DNA of 64,000 nucleotides from Harmothoe impar (GCA_947462335.1 OX381707.1:32663618-32727617); one strand, 5' to 3'; counted from the stretch's first letter, positions 47,531 through 59,396 are shown. Notes: generated from the letters alone by a model not told the origin. A program made the numbers and translations.

Positions 47531-48159
47531 GTGGCCAGGTGAGGGAAAACGTGCCTCCAGGGGCGATTTTTAGTACTGGTTTTGGCCATCAGGGGGCAGT
47601 ACATGGGTAAAACACTGAAAAATCTACTAAATAATGCTTGAGACCAATTTATTTTTCATGGGGAATCCAGTGATATGCTTAGAATTATTCCATCTCCACT
47701 GAAAACGTTCCATTTTTGGAATGCAAAAGGAACATTTGTTGCCATGGAAACATGGAAAATTGGCATATATGGCAATTTCTGGTTGCTATGGAAACACTCC
47801 ATTATTCCAAATGGGATTTTTTTGCCACAAATATTTTTGAAAATTTCACAAGGAACTCAGAATCGAAAACAGACCTCAGAAATTCCCTCTAGAACCAATT
47901 TTATGATGAAAACATCAGATGTCTTTGGTCATTTTTCAACAAAACTGTATTTTTTACATTATTAGTATTCATAATAGGATATAGTGGATTTAGAGCTTAT
48001 TTGCCATTTTCAGTTATACACACTAACCCTGGTTTGTCAAGCAGTTACAGCAAAACTACTTGGGATATTTTAGCTCAAGATATCTCATTTTAAAGCCTGT
48101 AACATAAACTTTAAAAAGCCATTTCCACCCTGGAGGCACGTTTTCCCTCCCCTGGCCAC
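47531..48159. mobile_element. 629-bp DNA element with 32-bp TIRs
   Basis: Left TIR 47,531-47,562 begins GTGGCCAGGTGAGGGAAAAC. The right TIR (48,128-48,159) is its reverse complement with one mismatch. ATAT flanks both ends, so the target duplication may be four bases, though the AT-rich context makes this ambiguous. Comparison with copy B shows the empty site. Inside are GTTGCCATGGAAAC and GTTGCTATGGAAAC, both like RFX X-boxes. No transposase frame. Confidence 0.88.
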
Positions 48160-50075
48160 ATATACCATTACGTTTGGGTGATTGGGGGGGGGGGGTGATT
48201 TTGCCTAGCATTCTTGCAACATTTGATATAAATTGGCTAATAATACAAACATCCTGATCATATCAAAATCATTTCCAGTGTGACGTGGTTTATCTTAATT
48301 AAACAAAGATTATTGCTTCAAAGTGGATAGTGTGTGGTCAAAATGCTTTATCTAGATCTCACTGGAGAGTGCAGAAAAGTGCAAACATTGGCAGCAAGCT
48401 AACGGTTCGTCGTATAAGATTTAGGATAGGCATTCTTAAATCAACTGCTTTCATTCAGATTCTCCACCATTCAATCAGGTTCCAACCCATTACAATAGAC
48501 CATTCAGCTCTTAACCTCCTTTTCCACCTTTCTTTCTCAACTGAAGATTTTCTGTGTTTGAATGCTGCTGGAAAGCCCATGGGCACATAGTAATTAGCTA
48601 GATCCCATTCATGGTTAGTTTATAGTAATAATAAGGATGGTAATTGGAAGGGGGGATATTTCCCAGCATTTATATGTTCAATAGAAGTATCATTACTGTA
48701 TTCACCAGGAATAGAGTGGGACTTGATTTCTTTTGATACAGTTAGAGGTCCTCCTTGTAAAGGAGGTGTAGCAAGGTGCATCTGCCATAGTGAAGAGTTC
48801 TATTGCTGATTATGACCTCCCAATGAAGAGTTCTAATTAGACAGATAGTTCTCCTGAAAGTGGCAGTGATAGGATGTGATTAACTAGCACAGTTCATGTT
48901 ATTATCATGATCTGAGCCTCTATGGGTTGTATCAACTTTTTGAGGACCTTTCTGATATAATATGATGATACTTAATATTTTGAGAGGTGCATGTTGCTGT
49001 AATTCTTGTTACCAGTGAGGGAGCCTACTCATTTTTACTCAATCGGTCTTGACATTCATCATGCAAAATTCTATAAGACATTCAGAAATGGCATCTTTTG
49101 GCAGAGGGTGCAAGCGGGTGTCAGACAATAATGGTTCATTTGTACATGAATATCTGACAAATCTGATGAAAAATGACTCGGGTGGGATGAGCAGCAACCT
49201 ATGGTCCTTTATTTCTTTTTCCAAATTTTATCAAACTCCCAGCTTTTACTGGCTGAAGGTGTATCTAATCCAATAAAATGCTACGCTTCGCTGTAATTGG
49301 TCATAGCAGTTTTATTCATCCTAACTAGGACATCACCAGAGCCATCTGTCAGTATGATGCAATGTGCATTAGGGCGCCCCCTCTCTGACCCCATCCAGAC
49401 ATTTATAGGTTTAGATGTTAGGCATACATGACAATATTTACCTTTACTCACCAGGAGGTGGAGATGGCGTTCTGAGTGTAAACATTGGTGTGATGTGCCA
49501 TGTTAGCAGGTCAAAAGTTGAGTTATACTGTAGGTGTTCTTATAATAGGCAGCCATATTGATCCACTTTGATATCACCTTTCATGAATGATATCTCAATA
49601 CCATCAGTTAACACATGATGAGTTCAGGGAAATTTATGCTGTAACCAATTATAGCCAATGGCCCATTAATGCCCCAAGTCTTAAGATGATTATTGAAAGA
49701 TCTATTGCAATTGAGTGGGATCTGGTGGTCTCTGAGCAGTTTCAATCTTGAGGAATGAAGCTTGCTTGTAATTATTAAATGCTGGGGTGCCTAAACAGGC
49801 ATTATGGGTGTTGTTAGAAGCTCTGGATATGACTGATATTTTATGTTCTGTTGGGAACTCTAAGAATATTGTCAGAATAAGAAATCCTGTTAAAAATTGG
49901 AGATTTCATAGCTTTACTTGTTTATTGGTTTAGTTGTCGATCTCAGAACAGCAATCTATAACAATAGATACCCATTTATATATCTCACTTGTAAGGAAGT
50001 ACTATTGTATAACTGTATATTGAGAAAACGCACAAATCAATGCAGAGGAAAGAAAGTAACTTTTTGTCCTTCCAG

Positions 50076-50250
50076 GCTCTACAAGTTGTGGGTGGGCTGC
50101 TGCTGTGATTAATTGGATGTACTCTAGCCTGCTGTTGGGGGGCATTGATCCGAAACAGTTTATGCATACAACCAGTGAAGGCAGCTTCCTGCTTCCGGTA
50201 TATAACTTGCACAGGCGCAGTAAGAAGAACCAATATGGCCACACAGAAAA
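50076..50250 (+). other. Candidate first coding exon, island alpha copy C
   Basis: Acceptor CTTTTTGTCCTTCCAG, 175 nt, donor ACAGAAAA|GTAAGC, ATG at 50,235 in CCAATATGGCC context giving M-A-T-Q-K and a phase-1 end as in copy B. The donor is slightly weaker than in B (A at -1). Same alternatives as for copy B. Confidence 0.35.
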
Positions 50251-50649
50251 GTAAGCTTGAGTAAACATGATCTATTTATCTACAAGACATTCGGGATAGT
50301 ATTGATTTACAAAGGTGTGATAACATAAAGGAGGGATAACAGTCACAGTAAAGGAGAGATGTTGTTTTATCAAGATAGTACCATGCTAGGCCAGTAAGCA
50401 AAATTCTCCATCATCAGAAGTGGGCAATGGCTATGTACATTTATAACAATGTAACTTTACAACAATCACTTGCGGTTGTGTCTGGCAAAAAACTCCAGGC
50501 ACTATAAAATGACTGCTTAAGCTGTTGTTAAAGAGCATAGGATTAGAGACACTGCATTCCTTCTATTTGAGATATCCAAAAGGCATGCTACTGTCAGTGC
50601 AGTGGCCTTCTGCAACAAGGACACATGTACCTGGCCCCTTTAGTCAGAA

Positions 50650-50672
50650 CAGGTGCTGCTTGAGCAGCCCTG
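50650..50672 (+). other. Small hairpin in island beta, copy C
   Basis: Identical to 34,602-34,624: CAGGTGCTGC-TTGA-GCAGCCCTG. Flanking bases from ACATGTACCTGG to TCCAGCCCTATATGGC are also highly conserved between A and C. Confidence 0.5.
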
Positions 50673-51511
50673 GGTCCTTTCCCACCTCCCACACAATAAT
50701 CACACTCCCTCCAGCCCTATATGGCAGATATCGGCATTTTGCTGACATCAGCAACTTTTATTTTTACACTGCTCATTGTATCTGGGTGATGGGGCTGCTG
50801 TGCCCAGGTGCCCTTCTGGGATGCCCAGGTCGTAGGAGGGCAGCATTCCCACAGTCAGTTCTGGTCATGGGTAGGCCATCTCATCACAATGTGATCCACA
50901 GCACCCAAGGTCTGCCGAAATTATATTTTAGTTCCATCCATTTCATTACTACTGCTGTGCTCCAGAAATTAAACTGCCAATAAATTGCCATTAATACTGT
51001 ATATAAACAAAGTGCCTTGCCTTGGCTAGATATGCTTGGCTGCTAGGACCTGTTCGGACAAGATAGGTCAATGTCTGTTTTGTCATGGTTCTTGATATCA
51101 TTACTGCTTCTGATCATATCCACCAACTCTCCAACATCCTCAACCGTAGGGGCTTTTGTACTTTGAAAGGATGGAGTGGTGAAGAGGAGAGGCTGGATGG
51201 GTGAATAGACTGCCCTTGACCCGAAGTCATGAAGGGATGATGGATCTTGAAATTGTAAGTTTTGAAGTAGAGGATATTGAATGAAGTATTTATCTTTATT
51301 ACCAATACAATAATGGTATGTAGCAGTTGAAACATAATGTTATGTAGAAATGAATATATTGTAGTCTGATAGATTCAAAGTCACATAAACAACTTTAAGC
51401 TTCCTTTTCTTTGTTACATTAGTTCATAATATGTCTCCATATAATATTATCTGACTGTCTATTCCCAGCACTCTAGCAGCCCTAGGCTACTGTCAGTATA
51501 CACTAGTGGTC

Positions 51512-51542
51512 TCTGACAGTGTTCTAAGTTGTCACTGTCAGA
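51512..51542 (+). other. 31-nt conserved hairpin, copy C
   Basis: TCTGACAGTG and CACTGTCAGA, ten perfect pairs around an 11-nt loop. A second overlapping pairing, AAGTTG with CAACTT downstream, is possible in this copy. Confidence 0.6.
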
Positions 51543-52799
51543 GTCACTGTCAACTTGGGAAGACATGATTACCACACTGCCTGCAGACATACTAGAATTG
51601 TCTACAGGACCTTTCTAACAGCTGTCTGACTTAACAGTGCTTCAGGAAATTTTCATAAGGGAAAACAAAGACAGAGCTTTGTCCAAGTCAAAGTGTCTCA
51701 TGTTTTCCTGTTGGATACATATATTAAACATTTTGTAATAATGTATACTCTTCTTTAATGGAAGGGAAGTAGACATCTGCTATAAATTTACTTTCATACT
51801 TGAAGTTAATGTGCCTGTACCCCAGTGTCTGTACCTCAGGCATCTTTATATCCTCCATGAGATAAGTAATGAAAAAAAGAATTAGAATGGGAAGTAATAA
51901 AGTAAAATGTGTAACATAATTAATTGTTCTCTCTCCATGTCCTTCTGCAAGGAGATTGACAGACAGACAATAGGCACATATAGCTTATAATTATGGTCTA
52001 TCGCCGATCTCGGTATTAGCCTAATTACACTTTGTGAGGTTAATTCTCCTAAACTAAGACGGCTATTTAATCAACGTTCACTGCATAAACATCTTGTATC
52101 TTTCCATAGTAGGCACTACATACTCCTCTGGTCTCGTGTTGAAGTGCCGCATATAGCAGCAGTGAGAGGGGAGTGGAATGGCCAATTGGTGGCGAGTAGG
52201 GTGGGATTATGTCTACTTCTGCACAAAGAGTAACTGGGAGCAACTCATCTGGATGCACCAGTAACTCATCTTGAGCATGTCTGCAGTATCTTTGCACATG
52301 TCCTAAAATAGGCAAGAGAGAATTTTCACTATTCTCTCTCTTCCTAGATTTGGCAACCAATATCAGCAGTTTAAACCACAGTAGAGTACAATGTCAAACA
52401 TCAAACCTCCAGTAGAACATCTATTCCCTATGTCTGATAATGATTGTTTGAAATTATTCTCTCCTTTGGAAATAAGTTCAAAGTCCAAAGCTGGTAGAAA
52501 TCATCAATAAAGGTTTATTGAAAAAACATGCTTTAGACTTCTTAGTGGACTATAGCATATTCATATATATGCCTATGGTGATGGGATCCATGCCTGATGT
52601 AGGTGTAGACTTTCACACTGAGAGCAGCTCATGGGGAGTAGCCTCACTAGTGAGGGATGAGCCGCTCACATAGGGGTGAGTTACTGTCAGTAGGTCCCCC
52701 ACAGGGTGAACACATCACCCAGGATTTGTGAGCTAATCCCATTTGAGAGGGCAGCCGAACAATGGCATCTATAGCTAACTCAGGGTGGGGTTACCACTA

Positions 52800-53110
52800 T
52801 GGGCAGATGGGGTTGGTTGCTGTGTGGTTGGGGGCATTGTTGGAGCTTGGCTGGGAGAAGGAGAGGGGGAGGTGATGCCATCGTAGGGTGGGACAACCAA
52901 GTAGTGGATAAGGGTTGAGATAGACAAGAAAGGAATGATAGGCTGAGGGAAGGCAAGGAGGGACTGAGAAGGGAGGGAGATAGAGGCAGGGAAATAGAGG
53001 AGAAATGGTAGGCGGCGGATAGGGAGGAAGAGATGAGCAATGATGAGGGATAGGGATGACGGATGGGGGAGAAACGATGAAGGAATGCTGTGATAAACAG
53101 CAGTCTGGAT
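52800..53110 (+). repeat. Purine-rich tract specific to copy C
   Basis: About 300 bases of GGGA/GAGG-rich sequence at the point where copies A and B have a (TG)n and G-run (39,316 and 46,536). Minus-strand frames of up to 143 residues here are low-complexity S/P/L and arise from composition. Confidence 0.75.
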
Positions 53111-53324
53111 GGAATAGGAGAAAAGCAAATTCTAGTGCATAAACAAAGGCAACTGAAAAGTAGATAAGAAAACACTGGAGGAGTAAGGATAATATGAAGC
53201 AAGGAAAGTCAGGGCAGCAAACATGCAATCAGTCAGAGGAGAGGTGGTATATTGTGATTTAAACGTAATAATAACTGCGGGAGTAATACAACACCCAATC
53301 CATGATGGCCCATGTCAGCACATC

Positions 53325-54265
53325 TCCGGTATATACACATACGATTTGAAAGTTTCCCATTCTTCCCAGACACTCCAGCTGCTGACATGCAAGGTATTGC
53401 TTGCATAAGAGCCATTTTGTTGCTGGTATGAAATGCACATAGGGGTTGACTGGGAATCCCCAACCATGTTTTCATAGAGCCATAATTCCATTTCCATAAG
53501 GATGGAAATTCCCTTCAATATGACGTGAAGAAAGTCACTTCTGCAAAAAGACGAGGGGGATGTCTGTTTAAGCTGTCATAATGGAAAAATGCGCCATCGA
53601 CTTTTTTTTTATAAAAAATGGATTTTTGAATTCAGCAGAAAATCCTACACAAATTTGTATCTTCAAATGTTTTTAGTCATAAAAATAAGAATAAAAGTGG
53701 ATAAGCTCTTTGACTATAAATTATGCATTTTGCAACTCTGTCTCGTGGGTCTTAACCTTGGGTTCTAATAGGTATGGCGTTTTGATGTCTGTGCCCGTTG
53801 ATTCCAATATGGCTGGTCCCTGTATACCGGCATAACAGGCTACCTTTAGTTCCCTATACAATGGCATTTGGTCAATTAATCAAACAATAAATAGTACATA
53901 GCATAGGGGGCAGTGTATGGACCGGAGGGATTGCAACATGCTATGCGGCATTTGATAGTATACACCGACATTCCATTAGTTCCGGAATTAATGCTACGCC
54001 ACAGCACAATAGCAAGAATCTACATGCCACTTTATTTGGTTATAAATGCAGTTAGCTAGAGCCTTGCTGAAATGCACTTTTCTTCCGAAGCCAATGTGGG
54101 CCATATAGACATCAGCTATGTCTCTTGGGGGTTATATATATATAGAGCAGTATATATTACTTCCATAGTACTCTTAGTATTTAACTCGCTCCCTAAGGCA
54201 TGTGCTATAGGTATACTAAACATAAAGAATAAAATTCGTGGCCCTGTGTTGTACTGATAAAATTC
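53325..54265. other. Unannotated stretch
   Basis: AT-rich DNA after the end of triplication copy C. No supported gene. Confidence 0.5.
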
Positions 54266-54267
54266 TC

Positions 54268-54375
54268 CCTTAGTCCTTAGGGCTTTAATGTGCAATGTCC
54301 GCTGTCGTCATGGTGTATAAAATGCAGCCCTGACGCGTCCTGAAAAGTTAGCATGATGCACCATTTCAGTGCTGT
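54268..54375. mobile_element. TTAACCC-family MITE fragment, copy 4
   Basis: TTAGTCCTTAGGGCTTTAATG, then GTCGTCATGGTG and AAATGCAGCCCTGACG, then GTTAGCATGATGCACC, in the family order. The right end is missing. Confidence 0.5.
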
Positions 54376-54379
54376 GGAA

Positions 54380-56850
54380 AATTGATTTCAGGCACTCAAT
54401 TACCACAGGCAAATAGTGTTCTCTCCACCTATTCCTTCATTTATGATAAAGCTGGCAGTACCAGAGGTTGTGTTTTTGTATTGACAGTAGGGTGTATAAA
54501 ATAATGATCCATGTGGTGAGAGCAATCGAATCTGAACATGAACATGATTAACATGCATAATGATGTGTAATTTATTCTAAAGGTTTTAAAGTAAGACATG
54601 CGACAACAATTTCCCTTCCTTATTGATGCATGACATTTTCAAGTATCAGAATTTTCAGAAGCTAGTATTGACAGATCTCTCGAACTGTCAATATTCGGAA
54701 CTCTACACATAAGGTAACCATGGAGGTGTAACAGATTAGGTGTTGTCAATATGGATGTTTACTTGATGACACCGACTGGATCATTGAGAAACGGACCAAA
54801 ATAATCTATTATATTCAGAAAATGCCAGACTCAGCAACTTCCACAGACAAAGCCAATAATGTGTTACTTTAGTGTTCAGAAATGCATTTCAGACATCCGC
54901 ATTTTTTCTTATTTGATAATCGCTAAACCCTTCCAGATATTCCAAATTTACATTGATATATTATCTATACCTAAGGCATGTAAGGATTGCAGTAAATTTA
55001 GTTTTTCTTCCTGTCTGATTGCGTATACCAAAATATTGACTAGTGCCTCTATCGGTACATATATCTCAGCGCCTCTATCCTTAGACCCTGTGGCCCACTA
55101 TATCTGTATTCCTCTATGAAGTAATCAATCCTTTAAACCCCTGGGATGCCGCCATAATATTTTAAAACCAACAAATTATAGATTCCCTTTTAAACGCCCT
55201 ATGGGGCTCCATATGTAAGCAAACAGAGACTTTGATGATGAATATTGATCCGTAGTCTATTGTGGCTGGCTCACCATCTAAAATTCAATTCTGAAGAGGG
55301 GAAATTGAAAAGTAAGGCGTGCCTAGGGACCCATCAATGCCTCTTATCTGGTAGGAAACCAGCCTGTGTCAGGGGAAGGGTGGGGGAGGAAGAAGGATGG
55401 AATTGGGAAATTAATATGTTTTTTTTTCTGGTATAGAGCTTTTAAATGTGGTGGAAGAGATTGTTTCTTCTGGGGGTGGGATTGAAATGTTACTCTTTTA
55501 TGGGCCAAACTACTGCTAGTCGAATTAGGAAAGATAGTACTAAATTGATATTAAATGTAGGCCTACGCAACCTAGTTAGGAACTTATGCACGGTGTATTA
55601 CCTCTTCTAGCTCTGTTTCTATCAACGTATCACTTTACTGTGGCTCGGGGATGTAAATTCTATGTACAGAAACGACTAAAGTGATTTCGTTCCATGAGGA
55701 CCGGGTGTTTTGAAGCAAGACCTGGATGTTGCATATTATAGCCTGTTCACCTTAAAGCCAGGACCCCACCAGGGCAGTACTGAGAGCTACAAAACAAGGC
55801 CATCTATTAACTCTTTTGTTCTTATATTATAACAAAATGGGCTTAATCTTTGGATACTTAGGTAATTCTCATATCATTGTGGTGTGACCATAGTCATTTT
55901 CCTATTGGGATAGAATACTCATTTAAAAATGTAGCATTGTTATATCTTCACTTAGCCTTTTGTCTCCTGGATGCTAGTGGTGCAAGGTAAAAAGTGAAAG
56001 TCCTTAGTTTGAACCATGTGTAAAAAAGATTATTGCACTTTTATCGAGAAATAAAGCATAATTTGTTCCCTCAATTGGCTACACTATAAGCAACACACAG
56101 GGCATTCCTCTGGACAATCAGGGCTACAATCTGGGCCACACTCTTTTAAAGGGTTGTTAGTTTTACAGCTGCCAATGTGACTCTAATGGAATCAAGGCTT
56201 TACTTATGATAATGATAAAAACAACAAATTCTTGGTACACTGTTGTCATCTTTACTTAACAACACATTAATCCACTGTACATACTTCGACCTTTAGCTGT
56301 AATACCCTAGCGTTCAGTCCTGCAGGAGCTTCGGGCAGAGTTCCTTTCAAAGCTTTACCGTTTATGTTACACAGGGCTTGATGCTCTGCCTGTAAATTCT
56401 TCCGCCATACCTTCCCTTTACATCACATAGAAGTTACTGTCTTTAGAACTTTAATCTCAATTTTGATTGGGTAGTGCCGAATGAGAGGAAACATAATTCC
56501 TTTCTTACCGTAATTTGTTCACGCTTGCAGATTTTTGTTAGTTATTTCACCCTTTCCTATCATTGAGTCTATCATTTTGGCCTTACAACGGCTGTCCCTT
56601 ACCTTTCTTTAATTCATTTCGTCCTTAATTCATTCTGCCTTTCTTTATGTGGATTGTTCATGTATTAATTTTTGTCCATGCTGACCGTTCGTTCATCCAT
56701 CTGTGGGGCCTCCCTTTTTTCCTCAATTCCTTCCTTGCTTCCTTGTTTCCTTCCTTAACTCTTCCTTCCACATTTCCTTCATTACTCCCATATCTTTTAT
56801 TGCATCCTCTGCGTCTACAATGTTCCACCCTACTATTTCATCCCCACACA
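54380..56850. other. Unannotated stretch
   Basis: About 2.5 kb with no supported gene. A possible tRNA-like SINE fragment (A-box-like TAGTGGTGCAAGG and B-box-like AGTTTGAACC, about 55,975-56,025) is too weak to call separately. Pyrimidine-rich from 56,600 to 56,850. Confidence 0.45.
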
Positions 56851-56939
56851 TGTTTAAATGGCGCTATATGGAGACACTACCGCTAAACCACACATGTCGA
56901 CACTCTTCCTGTATTTTTCCCTTTTCCACCAAACACGGA

Positions 56940-57180
56940 AATGGTATCAGAGGGCATTGTGGGATTGCCCAGAATGGCGGCATCCTGATGGGGGCGGCCA
57001 TGTTGGTTGGGTTAGACGTAAATCATGGATTCCTTACCTCACGCCGGCTGGCCGACCATACCACTATATCAGACTGATAGCATCAGACACAACCCCTGTT
57101 CTAACGTGCTATCAGCTGTCAGGGGGAGCCTATAAATGCACGCATGGACTACCTCAGAACTGTCTGATTGGTCACCGCGA
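56940..57180 (+). promoter_or_regulatory. Promoter-like patch
   Basis: GGGCATTGTGGGATTGCCC resembles the core of ZNF143-type sites, AGAATGGCGGC and GGCGGCCATGTTGG resemble YY1 sites, and CTATAAATGCACG at 57,129 is TATA-like. These occur within 200 bases in otherwise AT-rich DNA. A transcript start and downstream exon were not identified, so this rests on motif clustering only. Confidence 0.3.
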
Positions 57181-57639
57181 TGATTGCTAATAATCGGTCA
57201 TGGCAAGAATAAGGCTGCACGACACTAATTATTTTTCCACTTTAAGCGTATGTAGCATTTGTGCAAAAATGAAATCATGCTTATAGTTGCGCTTAGCCAC
57301 TGTCATTGTCTTATAGATATACGTTTTCACTAATTATTAAGGGTCATTAGACATGGTACATTGTCATACGATTTTTCTTTATAGGTCTATTTTGTGTGGC
57401 CATACCTGATTTCTCTAGTTCTGCAGTGGAAGATTGGAGGTATTTCCATAATGCAATTTCGTCTTAGTAGGCCTATCTAACATCCTATCCTAAATACTAC
57501 TGAAAACAAGTAGTATACACTCTAGGGATTAATTTTGATGCCTTTTTTACATACCCACTGTCAAATTTAGACAAATTAGAAAACTAGACAAACTAGAGTT
57601 AATTAATGTAGTGCAACCATAAAGCCAGCGATGAACCGC

Positions 57640-58005
57640 CATTTTGATGGGAATTCTCGGCAACATAATGGACAAGAAGGCAGCAGTTTACTGTTCTTGC
57701 CCAGGACTGTGGCAGTCTAAGCCCCTGCCCGCCCTCCCCTCACCAACTGCCACGCCAAGTCACGTCCCAACACCATTCAGCACCAGCACCGACCCCAGAC
57801 TGCCTTGCGCGCCCAGCGTAATGGCGGAACTTCCGGGCGCGTTTATCGGGGTGTCTCATGGGACGAGAGGCGGACTTGGGATGACTTTTATGGCTAAGTT
57901 AGTCCTAGACTTACAATGGGGAGGGTTCAGAGGGCCACCTAGGCTAGTAGAGGGTTCCGTAGTGAGGGTTTGGGTGGAGGAGGAGGGGGCTGAGGAGAAG
58001 GAATA
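57640..58005 (+). other. CpG-rich patch, possible promoter and first exon
   Basis: GC- and CpG-rich relative to its surroundings, with CAGCGTAATGGCGGAACTTC leading into CGGGCGCG: an ETS-type ACTTCCGG overlapping an ATG (57,821) in good context. From that ATG the frame runs MAELPGAFIGVSHGTRGGLG and stays open to about 58,005. A possible donor (CCGTA|GTGAGG) lies at 57,960. I do not recognise the peptide. AACCGCCATTTTGATGG at 57,635 is another YY1-like site. Confidence 0.32.
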
Positions 58006-58009
58006 GGAT

Positions 58010-59180
58010 ATAGGAGATGCCGAAAAGAGACACAGAGAGTCAGATCCAAACGGGTGTTAAGAGTGACTAAAATAACATATCAGGTGTATGATTTGTCCTC
58101 CTCACTAAGAAATCTATTAAATGCAAGAAAATTGCATTTATTCATTGTATACACACTGCATAATGGTCCCATTGTAAAAACCAGATGGGACCTCATATAT
58201 GTAATACATGTATGTGAAATATGATCGAGTAGTAATCCCATCGTAATGTTTTGTACTCTACATTCAAGAAATTACCTTCCAGTAATTGGAGACAGATTGA
58301 TACAAGTGTGTGTGTGTGTGGGGGGGGGGGTAGATGACTCTAGTGGATAACTTAAGTTACAATTTTGTTTTCTTTAATTAGATAGGAGGAATGCTGATAG
58401 AATGTTATAATTGCCTAAGAGTATCTACTCATATTATGAAATGCAATTCAAATCAGTGTACGAACAAGCCCTGACTACTGTCTACTACTGATCTGAAACA
58501 AGCCACTTATAAATATCAGATTTTGGGTCATAATTAGAGATACAAAACAGCCAGCTACAATGTCCTGTGTCCATATTTGGTAAGTCAGCCAGTCACTATG
58601 TACGCTGTGTCCCTGTGCCTCAATACACCACATTCCCCACACCACAAGCACTTATAAGGACACGCGTCCTCCTCTCCTCCGTCCCTCTACAAGTCAGTCT
58701 CAGTATAGGGACTTTTTCTGGGAATGCTACAAAAGACTTTATAGCACATCTGGGAAGTCACCGGGGATATATGTTTTATCTAGTAGTAGCGGTTGTACTT
58801 GCGTTTTATATCTTAAATACACTGTTATAATTATGATGATAAATAACATAAATTGGACTGGCTGTTCATGTAGCTTATACTCCTTAAGAACAATTTGGGA
58901 ATACTTTACAGCATCTGCATCTGAGTGGCTGAATTGTTTGTGAACTAATAGTTGTGACAATATCAGCAGTTATGTATACATGTATACCTATGTATACATA
59001 TCACTTGTAAGGTATTGTGTTTCGCTGGGTCTTGAATTCATTTAGTTTCTATCATTATTTCCTTCTCGTCTAGTATAAATCAGTAAAATGTGAAAGCTTT
59101 CAACCTTTAAGAGGAAGATTACTTATAGATATTATTATGCTACACGGAAGGTGTTTGTATCAATGTATGTGAAACATGGT
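58010..59180. other. Unannotated stretch
   Basis: Contains a (TG)7-G(11) tract at 58,306-58,331 and nothing else I can support. Confidence 0.5.
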
Positions 59181-59183
59181 GTC

Positions 59184-59396
59184 AACCCCTTAAGGGCCGC
59201 ATACTACTTTAGTGTACCATGCCCTTTGTCGTTATAATGCATAAACGAAGCCCTGAAGGTAGGTATGCAAGCACCCCTTTGTGAATGAAGCAACTCCATA
59301 ATAATAGGTTCAACATAGTGCACGAAAGCAGCGCTGGAGAATTACTCACTAGGGCGGCATAGCGCATTAAAACACTATGCCACCCTTAAAGGATTA
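59184..59396. mobile_element. TTAACCC-family MITE, copy 5
   Basis: Left end AACCCCTTAAGGGCCGCATA. The reverse complement of the right end reads AATCCTTTAAGGGTGGCATA. 213 bp. Interior sequence has diverged from the other copies, but the ends and size match. Confidence 0.72.

Larger units (their letters stand above)
47446..53320. repeat. Segmental triplication, copy C
   Basis: Starts directly after copy B with no spacer, interrupted at once by the transposon at 47,531. Ordered anchors continue through the hairpin at 51.5 kb and GATGTAGGTGTAGAC at 52.6 kb to CACCCAATCCATGATGGCCC near 53.3 kb. Anchor spacing to copy B is about 6.2-6.4 kb. Confidence 0.87.

Noticed and set aside
52775..53228. Three overlapping minus-strand frames of 117-143 residues
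   Set aside because: They translate the purine-rich tract of triplication copy C; copies A and B have no equivalent.
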